From assembly GCF_048544455.1 (NCBI RefSeq), contig NC_133536.1, positions 40,256,652 to 40,320,651 on the forward strand: DNA of 64,000 bases, in the 5' to 3' direction. The stretch comes from Silene latifolia (taxonomy: Eukaryota > Streptophyta > Magnoliopsida > Caryophyllales > Caryophyllaceae). Below are positions 35,001-44,020 of this stretch, one piece after another; the first letter of the stretch is position 1; every line of letters begins with the position of its first letter. Both the position numbers and the translations under genes were made by a program. A model generated the notes under the pieces. It was not told where the DNA came from. It saw nothing but the letters and a program-made list of their open reading frames with translations, and did not search any database.

Positions 35001-35383
35001 TCGGGATGAAACGTTATTAGACAATCATTCTCTTGAATTTATTGCTTTACAGAGATTAAATCACACTTCAAAGAAGGCACAAATAAAACATCCTTAAGTA
35101 CAAATTTTTGGTTTATTCGTACTTCCCCATGCTCTGCTGCTTTAATTTGCCTCCCATCAGGAAGCCCAACAACCGACGGTGTTTCTTTCCAAACATTATT
35201 AAGACATTCCCGTCTTCCCGTCATATGGTGTGAGGCTCCGCTGTCAATTAGCCATTCATTAACAAAATTAGCTTTCATACCTGAAAGTTTTGCACTACCT
35301 TCCGGACTGTCCTTCAACAGAATGCGCAGTCTCTCAATTTCATCAGAAGTAAATGGCAAATTCTGTTTTTGGGTCTCTGTCAT
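32085..35383 (-). pseudogene. Copia pol: protease, integrase, RT, RNase H
   Basis: Domains in order on the minus strand: aspartic protease (WLIDSGASHHMTG near 35250), pre-integrase zinc region (LWHKRLGHPSSS near 34870), integrase core (VDDHSRVVWVYL, QSDNGTE and QQNGRVERKHRHI), reverse transcriptase ([13 protein letters not shown], then [12 protein letters not shown] and LVYVDDMIVV near 32925) and RNase H (CDSDYASF, STAEAEYRAMA, DRTKHIEIDCH). The protein starts just before protease with no gag. The C-terminal end passes into the inverted LTR piece. It is related to the element at 39711-43935. Fossil. Confidence 0.9.
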
Positions 35384-35474
35384 CTGGTTTTATTGCGATT
35401 AATTGTGTGTGTTTTTTTTTTTTTTTTTTTTTTTTTGTGTGGAAAAAAAAAATTAACCTGCTCACGATACCAAA

Positions 35475-35709
35475 TTAAACACAGAATTGAGAAGAATGAT
35501 TGAATGATTAATTCTCATTGCGTTCAACGATCAAAGGCAATACAATATATATAGCTGATACAATCCCTACTTCTAAGGTAACTAAACTCCTATATACTAG
35601 AAAGGAAAATAATCTCTGACTATAATATATACCCTCCTTATTGTACAAGCAACCAATATACGATAATATCTTTCGATATTATCCGATAGTATCCATCCAT
35701 ATTCCTATA
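35475..35709 (-). repeat. 5' LTR of the inverted-end Copia element
   Basis: About 235 bp between the primer-binding site and the GAAGT target copy. The outer 37 bp match 32029-32065 in inverse orientation. Confidence 0.7.
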
Positions 35710-35714
35710 GAAGT

Positions 35715-35951
35715 CGTGTGTATCGAGCGGGGCAAATTCAACTTAAGGGCAGTGATTCTTATCACGCCACGACTAGTCTTTTTTTGTCCATCTATTATCC
35801 AGATAAGCTCTCACCTTCCTATTTTACATATTATATATACTTGTAATATTTACTAAAAATATGTTTGCCATTATTTTATTTCTATGGTTTAATCGGTTCA
35901 TTTAAAATATATTGTTATTCTATTAATACTCGATATCTCACTTATAACAAT
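35715..35951. other. Continuation of the older element's non-coding DNA, then unique AT-rich sequence
   Basis: Joins in sense to 31976-32021 once the Copia element is set aside, and resembles the leader after an LTR. No gene. Confidence 0.4.
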
Positions 35952-36515
35952 TAGTGCTTATACTAGGAAATGTTGTTTGAAGAAGGTTTGGGTATGTTAT
36001 ATTCGATGCGTTGCGAAATTACCTGTCTAATTAATTCCTCCAGTTCCGAAGTCTTGCTCAGCATTGTATAGGTTGGAGTTGGGGAAACAGGTTCATTTTT
36101 TGATTATTTGACGGGATTTAAGATAAGGATCCTATTACTTTTAATTGTTTGATTTCCGGATACTCGAAAATGTGGTGGTGATGTCTCTGCGAGGAAAATG
36201 TTCGATTAGATGACTGAGAGGACTATTCTTTCATGGAATTCAATGTTTTCTTGTTATGCTATCGGTGGAAAACTAAATGAAGCGATGTGAATGTTTGAGT
36301 TGATGCAATTGGAGAAATTTTGACCTAATGATATATTGTTGGCAACTGTTTTTTCGATTTGTGGCTTGGGGTGTATGGACATGGGTTTGAAGCTAAAAAA
36401 GTATATATTGATTGTAACAGAATGTGGTCTAATATGATAGTTTCGACTGCATTGTTTGAAATGTTTGTGAAATGTGCCGCAGTTAATGAAACGAGCAAGG
36501 TTTTGAATGCATGGT
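35952..36515 (+). pseudogene. PPR pseudogene, cassette copy 2a
   Basis: Begins at the same landmark as copy 1 (TTAGTGCTTATACTAGGAAATG) and runs through TCTTTCATGGAATTCAATG into a part absent from copy 1 (ATGTGGTCTAATATGATAGT, encoding MWSNMIVSTALFEMFVKCAA). A MITE splits it; a tail with GTTACATGGGGAACTATGG and TTGAGGCATTAAGACTC follows at 36809-36905. Stops and frameshifts throughout. Confidence 0.75.
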
Positions 36516-36524
36516 TGAAAGAGG

Positions 36525-36799
36525 CACAAATACTATCTTACAACCAGTTGTATATTAGCATTATACAACCGCCTCAAAGTTGTTGAGTTTTTTACACAAA
36601 GTTGTCGAGCTATTTTATAAGTTATTGAGCTAATTTAAAAAGTTATTGAGTTTAATAATTATAACTCTTAAGCTCAATAACTTTGTATTGTAACTCGACA
36701 ATTTTGTTAATAAAGCTCGACAACTTTATAACAAAACTCGACAACATTGAAAAGGTTGTACATAAACTACATACAACCAGTTGTATAATCTACTAATTG
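36525..36799. mobile_element. Foldback MITE with 9-bp target duplication (Mutator-like)
   Basis: 275 bp. Both halves are imperfect inverted copies of each other over about 120 bp (TACAACCAGTTGTATATTAG and its mirror; repeated AAGTTGTCGAGCT-type words). Flanks TGAAAGAGG (36516-36524 and 36800-36808) form a 9-bp duplication, the size made by Mutator-like transposases. The uninterrupted site is seen in the sister fragment near 37790. Confidence 0.82.
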
Positions 36800-36808
36800 T
36801 GAAAGAGG

Positions 36809-36905
36809 TGATGTTACATGGGGAACTATGGTTTGCTGGTTATGTGCAAATTGAAAGAGTTGTTGAGGCATTAAGACTCTTTGAATGCATGAGACGGTTG
36901 CACAT
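36809..36905 (+). pseudogene. PPR pseudogene copy 2a, tail after the MITE
   Basis: Resumes the PPR fragment (GTTACATGGGGAACTATGG to GACGGTTGCACAT) and then ends abruptly. Confidence 0.7.
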
Positions 36906-37225
36906 TTTTGGAATCTATTTTTTTAACTATTAACATTTTTTATGTGCAATTCATTATCATTAAAAGTTAACGAATTTTCATCGTACAATTATTTAAAAAA
37001 AAAGTGTACAGTTTTTTTCTATCATATAAGAATGGAGATAAAATTATGCAAATGTGAAATATGGAATGTTTTAAATATTAAATTTAAAAGATTGTGTTAT
37101 TAATCAACTACCATACTTATAATATATGCTAAAAATACTAAGCTTCATTTTAGGAAATATGGTTTAGGCGGGAAAAATAAGAGTTTCACTTATTCATTTA
37201 GTAAATGAGGAATTGAGGATGTGTT
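36906..37225. other. AT-rich spacer between two PPR fragments
   Basis: No gene or repeat recognised; very AT-rich with A/T runs. Confidence 0.5.
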
Positions 37226-37955
37226 CATTACTGTTTATACTAGGAAATGTCGTTTGAAAGAGGTTTCGATTGTTAGAGTATAAGATCATTGATTATGCCT
37301 CAACCATTATCTTAAGGCCGAAATTTTGGTTAAGATTGTCTTCCCACATGGATATGTTATATTCTATACGTTGCGAAATTGGCGGTGTAAACTAATTTCA
37401 ATTTTCCTCCGATTTTGAAGTCTTGCTCAGCATTGTATAGGTTGGAGTTGAGAAAACAGGTTCATTTTTATTTTTGATTATTTGATGGATTTTCAATAGG
37501 GATACTCGAAATGTGGTGATGTTGTCGCTGCGAGGAAATTGTTCTATTAGATGACTGAGAGGACTATTCTTTCATGAAATTGAATGATTTCCCGTTATAC
37601 TATTGGTAGAAAACCACATGAAGCGATGTGAATGTTTGAGTTGATGCAATTGGGAAAATGAAGCTAAAAAAGTATATACTGATGGTAACAGAATGTGGTC
37701 TAATATGATAGTTTTGACTGCATTGTTGGAAATATTTGTGAAATGTGCCGTAGTTAATGAAGCGAGGCAAGGTACGTTTTGAATAAATGGGTGAAAGAGG
37801 TGCTGTTACATGGGGATCTATGGTTGCTGGTTATGCGCAAAATGGAAGAGCCGGGTTTGAGGCATTGAAACTCTTTGAATGCATGAAACGGTTGTACATT
37901 AAGCCCAATGATGTAACTCTTGTAAGCGTGTTATTACCTTGTGTTACTTTGGGTT
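37226..37955 (+). pseudogene. PPR pseudogene, cassette copy 2b
   Basis: A second PPR fragment within the same cassette, sharing TATACTAGGAAATG, TCTTGCTCAGCATTGTATAGG, ATGTGGTCTAATATGATAGT and TTACATGGGGATCTATGG with copy 2a, but extending further (TTAAGCCCAATGATGTAACTC). Its sense matches EVLLHGDLWLLVMRKMEEP-like PPR remnants with stops. Not functional. Confidence 0.75.
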
Positions 37956-38152
37956 AATGCGTGATAAACAGGTTTACTTTTACCCGATTTAAAACAGATT
38001 CTACCGTTTTGGACAATATTTTGTGAATATTGGAGTGAGCACCTCCTTTGAAATATAAATCCTTAATTTACCGTGATCCCCCATGGCCCGTCATCATTGT
38101 TTGAAAGACAATTGCTATAAACAGCCTCAACAATCGAAACAGGTATCGCTCG

Positions 38153-39064
38153 TCACAGATTCCTACCTGCCACCTGCGTTACATTAAAAATTACATCTCG
38201 ACCTGCAGTGAACTCAAAAATGTTCTCTCCAATTCTAATGCTTCCGATTGTTTGTGTACCACCGTGATTAACATTATGACCGATCGTTGCTTGCCACCAG
38301 GAACGACGTGTTGTTGTTGTTGTTGTTGTTGTATTAATAACCGGAACTGCAGACGAAGTGCTGTTACTGGAGTCAGAGCTTGAAGATGATAATGTGGAGG
38401 TGGTGTTGGTATGATGATGCGTTGAAACTGTTGTGCTATGGATTGCAATTTCAGAGGTGGATCCACCTCGTCTTGTTGATGGACACATCCTTCCGCAAAT
38501 GTTCTTAACGAAGGTAAAGGTAACTTGGTAAATATTTGCTAGAATTAGGAGAACACAAAAAGTAACGATATAAGACGTGAGCAGTGTTCCCCCTATTATC
38601 ACACCGCATACGTTTACGGACTGATCCTCCTCTCTAGCTTCCGTATTATCTCGCTCGACTCTAAGCCAACAATAAACCATATGAATGATATATACAACAA
38701 AAGCAAAGATTGCAAGATAGAGAAGCAGTTTCTTGTGAGACCACACCCACAGTACTCCGACTATCGATTGAAGTAGACATCCAACCCTGCAAAATATATC
38801 CCAGAAACGATCGTTATTGTTGTCGCTGGAGATACCACGGATCGATAAAGCAATGGCACAAATAAGGATATAAACGAGACCTACACCCATGTTGGACCAT
38901 AACCAAGGTACTCCAGCAATGAGTAAGATTGTGTTGTGACGCTCCAAAAAGCTACCTTGTTTTGTCCAACAAATACTGAAAACCGTGAAACCAACCAAAC
39001 AAAAAATGTAAATAATGCGGACCGGTAGTATAATGAGCGATAATCCATTGGTTAGAATATCCAT
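38153..39064 (-). CDS. Multi-pass membrane protein, copy 2 (family not recognised)
   Basis: 303 residues. Hydrophobic spans lie at about 4-30, 45-75, 92-108, 112-133 and 153-180. GVPWLWS (51-57) and GVLWVWS (103-109) form an internal repeat spaced by 52. A basic patch (RMCPSTRRGG, 192-201) precedes a Ser/Thr/His-rich linker (202-254, including a run of eight Thr encoded by GTT/GTA repeats on the plus strand) and a conserved C-terminal block (255-303: WWQATIGHN, GGTQTIGSIRIGENIFEF, AGRDVIFNVTQVAGRNL). The ATG at 39064 is the only start shared by all copies; upstream sequence is not in frame. Open and collinear with copies 1 and 3, differing by small in-frame gaps, which suggests protein-level constraint. 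Function unknown. Confidence 0.72.
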   Translation of the reverse strand: MDILTNGLSLIILPVRIIYIFCLVGFTVFSICWTKQGSFLERHNTILLIAGVPWLWSNMGVGLVYILICAIALSIRGISSDNNNDRFWDIFCRVGCLLQSIVGVLWVWSHKKLLLYLAIFAFVVYIIHMVYCWLRVERDNTEAREEDQSVNVCGVIIGGTLLTSYIVTFCVLLILANIYQVTFTFVKNICGRMCPSTRRGGSTSEIAIHSTTVSTHHHTNTTSTLSSSSSDSSNSTSSAVPVINTTTTTTTTRRSWWQATIGHNVNHGGTQTIGSIRIGENIFEFTAGRDVIFNVTQVAGRNL

Positions 39065-39250
39065 GATCTTTTGAGAAGGGTGAGTAGAGAGGTCTCCTTT
39101 TTCTGGAAAGAGGTGAGCAAGGTCAACGAGAATAAATCAATCAACCCAAACGCGTTGACAGTGTTATCAGTAACGTGCCTAGTCCGGCCAATTTCAATTG
39201 TTTTTCTATTTACAAAAAATTTAAAGTCCACTTCATGAAAAGCCAAATCA

Positions 39251-39341
39251 CTCCGTTTCAATCATCTGTTTTAACTTTAATTAAAATACTCCTCGTAAAG
39301 AATATATAAAAGATAAACAAATAAATGGAACGGAAGGTTAT
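39251..39341. mobile_element. Short Stowaway-like MITE, copy upstream of membrane gene 2
   Basis: CTCCGTTTCAATCATCTGTT at the left and AAACAAATAAATGGAACGGAAGG at the right are imperfect mirrors. It is collinear with the element at 28638-28727. Confidence 0.6.
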
Positions 39342-39359
39342 AAAATCAAAAATTATACT

Positions 39360-39577
39360 TGTTAGGGTGCAAACCCTTGTCCCACATCGGTAGAATAAAG
39401 ATGGAAAATCATCTTTATAAGTATCTACAAAATATAATAGTACGAGGCCGTTTGGGAAGGAGCCCAAGAGTAAATCCGTGAGGGCTTGGCCCAAAGCGGA
39501 CAATATCGTACTATTATGGATTGTGGACATAGATGCAGCAGAGGCCCAACACGGGATATTCACGCTTCCGCACAACA
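39360..39577 (+). repeat. TRIM 5' LTR
   Basis: 218 bp with the CCCACATCGG-type segment common in plant TRIMs. A short open frame crossing it (39478-39690) is not a gene. Confidence 0.85.
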
Positions 39578-39710
39578 AGTGGTATCAGAGCCCAAGGTTG
39601 GATGCCAGAGACCGTTTGTGTTCGAGGACTTCTGAAGTGACGGACCCGGTCCAGGGTATATTGGATGCAGAGGATGTTCGATATGCATAAGTGGTATCAG
39701 AGCCCAAGGT
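39578..39710 (+). other. TRIM interior with two primer-binding-site motifs
   Basis: AGTGGTATCAGAGCCCAAGG occurs directly after the LTR (39578) and again at about 39691-39710, where the sequence switches to Copia pol. The second copy may reflect a rearranged or tandem TRIM. Confidence 0.7.
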
Positions 39711-42700
39711 CAGCTTCAGCCGTAGATAATGCGACGGTGGTTTGCTTCTTAGCTCGCCATGAAATAGGCGTGTTGCCTAGAGCCACGAAATAACCAGTAA
39801 TAGATCGTCTCGACAGTGGGCACTTTGCATAGTCGGAATCCGAATAACCACGTAGCGAAAAATCACAATTCTTGCTAATGACAATTCCTTTTCCCGGACA
39901 GCCTTTAATATAGCGAATAAGGTCCGGCCTAGTTATCGTCAAATAAATCAACCTACCAACTAGCCTTCTATACTTCATGGGATCACGCAAAAAATAACCA
40001 TCAGCCAAAGCAAGGTTGTGGTTGGGCTGTATAGGCGTGTTTTCAGGCTTCGAACCACTCAGTCCTGCTTCAGTTATTATTTCAGTAGCATACTTGCGTT
40101 GACTGAGAAATAAATCTAGTGGACCATGCGCTATCTCAATTCCTAGGAAATATTTTAATTTTCCTAAATCTTTAATTCCAAAGCTTCGGTCGAGAAATTG
40201 TCGCAGTCTCATGCTTGCCTCGTCATTATTGCTTACAATAATCATGTCATCTACGTAGACTAGGACTCCAAGAAACACTCCGTCCTTATTATAGGTAAAT
40301 AAAGAATAATCGGCTAAGGACCGTACCTTGTTAAGGAGGAAGTCAATTTTGCAAACCAATTCCGCGAAGCTTGCTTGAGACCATATAATGACTTTTGCAA
40401 CCGACAGACTTTATTTTCTCCATGAACCTCAAAACCCGGTGGTAATCTCATATATACTTCTTCACTCAAGTCTCCATGAAGGAAAGCGTTGTTTACGTCT
40501 AACTGGGCAATACTCCATCCTTTCGCTACTGCCACTGCCAGGAGACATCTTACGCTTGTCATTTTAGCAACCGGTGCAAACGTCTCGTGATAATCCACTC
40601 CTTCGATTTGACCGTATCCTTGAGCTACAAGCCTTGCCTTGTATCGTTCAAGGGTTCCATCTGCCTTCAACTTCACTTTATATACCCACTTACAACCAAT
40701 GGGTCTTTTGCCAGACGGTAAGGAGACGATCTTCCAAGTACCATTATCTTCGAGAGCCTTAATTTCAGCTGCCATAGCATTCCTCCATTCGACATGCTTG
40801 GATGCTTCAAAATAATTATTTGGCTCTTTAATAGCATCGACACGAGCTAGGAAGTTCCTGTGGGATTTAGAAAAACAATTTGCACTAACATAATTGACAA
40901 TTGGATAGCGAGTACCTGACTTTGACGATGAAGTTTGAACCGGGATTGCCTTTGGAACGGGGTTTACAACTTGAGTAGACTTGCATATATAGTCGCTTTT
41001 CCAATATGGATCAAATTTCTGCCTAGCTCCACGCCCCATTTGAGCTTCTTCGACATCCCCTGTACTCCCAAATTCACCATCATCGGCATTTGTCTCATCT
41101 TCTCCCTCACTATCATCATTCACATTACTCTCACTATTCTCGATCAAATCAGGCCCCTGCCTCTGATTAGTAACACGCGGAACAGAGTCCGAATGGGGTG
41201 CTTTGGTTCGGTTTCATCTTTGTTCGGCACCTCCTTCGAAAAATTCAGCAGATGTTTCTTGGTTCTCAATACCTTTCGAATTATCACTAAAGTTTGCAGC
41301 ATCATGATTTGTAATGAACGGAAATACATGTTCATAAAATGTAACATCTCGAGATACGAATGAAACTTTAGTTTTTAAATCATAAACCTTCCACCCCTTT
41401 TTATTTGATGGGTATCCAAGAAACATACATCGCTTTCCTCTTTCATTAAACTTGTCCCGTGGTTTATCTTTGTTGTGAACATAACATAAACTGCCGAAAA
41501 CCCGAGTATTAGAAAGGTTCGGTTTTTCGCCATTTAAAATCTCAAACGGTGTCTTTCCATGAAGAATTCTAGTAGGTGTCCTATTAATGAGATAGGCTGC
41601 CGTCAATACACACTCTCCCCAAAACCCAACTGGTAAATTCGCCTCAAATCGCAAAGCTCTTGCCTTCTCTAAAATATGTCTATGTTTTCTTTCTACTCTC
41701 CCGTTTTGTTGCGGGGTGTCGACATTACTAGTCTGAAAACGCATACCATGTTCTTCATAATAATCCTTCATTGTATTTGATAAGAATTCAGTACCATTGT
41801 CACTTTGTACCACTTTTACTTGTTTTCCATATTGGGTTTTGTCATAGTAAAGAAATTGATCATTAAACGACTAGTTTCACCTTTATCTCGCATTAAGGAA
41901 ACCCATACGGCCCTACTACGGTCATCTACGATGGTAAAAAAATATTGAGCCCCACTTGAACTCTTAATATGATAAAGTCCCCAAATGTCACAATGTATAA
42001 GGGAAAACAATTCATCACTTATTTTATTATTTAAATGAAAACTTGAACGAGTCTGTTTTGATCGACAACACGAGTCACACACAGTACTAGAATTCCAAAA
42101 TAATTCACACCCAACTAAAGGAGAAAAATAAGATAAAATACTGCTTGAAGGATGGCCGAGTCTTTTATGCCATAACCGAGAATCCGCACTTGTGCTTGTC
42201 TTAGCTACAACCTCTTCTCGATCATACTTCAAGTAATAAACCCCGTCCTTGAGCTCACCGCGTCCAATCTTCATCCTCGTAGACTGGTCCTGCACAATAC
42301 AATGATCAGTAAAGAATGTAACAGTACAATTGTTCTCTCTAATTAATTGTTGTACCGATATCAAGTCACAGGTCAAGGAGGGAACGTATAAAACGTCTTT
42401 TAAAACAAAATTATTATTTATGGTCACTGAACCATATTCATTAGCCATAATCTGTGAGCCATTCGGTAGCCCGACTGTCGACGGTCTGCCCGTCTTTCGT
42501 TCCTCTAATAACTCGCGCCTTCCCGTCCTATGGTGTGAGGCACCACTGTCAATCATCCAATGGCCAAGAATTTTACCTGGCGTTAATTTTTGATTCTGAT
42601 TTGCACCTGTTTTAGACGCCAAGAAAGTCTTCAATAGACTTAGTTCATCCGCGGTCAACTCCACCTTATGATTGTCACCTTCACTTGTCGAAGTAGCATT

Positions 42701-43675
42701 AGCGTTCTGGTAGTCTGACCCGCGACCTCCGCGTCCACGTCCACCGCGTCTGCCACCGCGGCCACGTCCTCTGGATGGAAATCCGTGCTTAAGAAAGCAC
42801 TTATCTTCGGTATGCCATAACTTCTTGCAATGGGTACACCTAGGGGGCTTGATTTCTTCCTCGATTTGCGAGTCACTGGACACGGTTTGAACAGCCATGG
42901 CTGTCTCAATGACTTCCTCCTTGACTTTCGTCACAGATTTGTGTCTTTCTTCTCGTACTGCGAGGGCATATGCTTTAGTCAATGAGATTATATCATCGTC
43001 CATCAAAAGATTAGAGCGAACGTGCCCATACTTAGCCGTGTCTAAGCCCATTAAAAACTGGTGTACTTTCTCCTCTTCACGCTCCTTTATGAAAGCCGTC
43101 GCAGATCCGCAAGTACAAGGAGGTATACGGCTATAATTTGCTAATTCATCCCATATAGCCTTGAGTCGGGTATAATACTCGACAATAGTCTCATCCTTCC
43201 CTTGTCGACATTCGCTGAGATCCGCTTTTAATTGATGCACTCGTGGTGCATTAGCAGTGGCATATCTTTCCTTTAATTCCTTCCAAATTTCCGGCACAGT
43301 GCCAGAAAAAGTAATACTTGGATGAAGTCGTGTCTCGATGGTATTACGTAACCATGACTTGATCATAGCGTTGCACTGTCGCCACGCTATAGCTTCAATA
43401 TTCTCGAGTTCCCCTTCACCGATTTCAGGCTTCATGACGGTACCCTCGACTAAAGCTAATTTATTTTTAGCGTCGAGACCGTTCTTAATTGCATCAGCCC
43501 ATAACTCATAATTGTCACCGTCAAATTTAATTTGTGTTAATAACAGGCCGGGATTGTCAGAAGGATGAAGATACAACGGTGAAGACGGAGCAATTGTTTC
43601 ATGAGTGTTGCTACTTTCGCCTTTCTTTCCGTGTATACCACCCTTAGGTCCGTCGCCTTTGTCTTCTCCGGTCAT
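39711..43675 (-). pseudogene. Copia gag-pol (gag, protease, integrase, RT, partial RNase H)
   Basis: Domains in order on the minus strand: gag (SPLYLHPSDN, FDGDNYELWADAI, AWRQCNAMIKSWLRN), zinc knuckle CTHCKKLWHTEDKC near 42840, Arg/Gly-rich region, protease (WMIDSGASHH near 42560), pre-integrase (LWHKRLGHPSSS), integrase (VDDRSRAVWVSL, QSDNGTE, QQNGRVERKHRHI), reverse transcriptase ([35 protein letters not shown] near 40250) and the start of RNase H (YSDSDYAKC, STAEA). It is the best preserved Copia coding sequence of the window and is closely related to that at 32085-35383, but it is truncated and broken. Confidence 0.9.
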
Positions 43676-43935
43676 GATGAAGATTGTTCGTGATTGATTT
43701 AATCTTTCCCAAGATCAACTGCTCGAGATACCATAAAGAATTTGATATTGGGTGAAAGATTGATTTTGTATATATTGAATTGAATAATTTACATGATACA
43801 ATCTATGGTATATATACACCCAATAATAACATAAAATAATATATCAAATATTATCACTTTCCTAATTCCTAGGCCTAGATATAACTTGTCGTACAATTAA
43901 GTATATCACAATTAGGAAAGTATAATTTAATAATA
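39711..43935 (-). mobile_element. Copia element, 3'-truncated, inside the TRIM
   Basis: Minus-strand Copia element. Its 5' LTR (about 43735-43935) and primer-binding site (complement of GCTCGAGATACCA near 43721) are on the right. On the left it stops inside RNase H, with no 3' LTR, at the junction with TRIM interior. The right junction falls inside the TRIM 3' LTR, which lacks its first part, so one deletion probably removed the Copia 3' end and the neighbouring TRIM sequence. Coding is broken in about three places. Confidence 0.85.
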
Positions 43936-44020
43936 AGTATCTACAAAATATAATAGTACGAGGCCTTTTGGGAAGGAGCCCAAGAGTAAATCCGTGAGGG
44001 CTTGGCCCAAAGCGGACAAT
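43934..44020 (+). repeat. TRIM 3' LTR, first surviving piece
   Basis: Matches 39419-39507 (TAAGTATCTACAAAATATAA to AAGCGGACAAT). It ends at the target site ACAAT of the Retand-like element. Confidence 0.88.

Larger units (their letters stand above)
32027..35709 (-). mobile_element. Copia element with inverted terminal sequences
   Basis: Minus-strand Copia element flanked by GAAGT on both sides (32022-32026 and 35710-35714). The right side has a normal 5' LTR (about 35475-35709) and primer-binding site (complement of GCTCACGATACCAAATT near 35460). The left side has no normal 3' LTR: the first 37 bp of the LTR (TATAGGAATATGGATGGATA...) is present in inverted orientation (32029-32065), so the element is bounded by a perfect 37-bp inverted repeat. 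gag is missing. Coding is broken in about four places. Confidence 0.8.
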
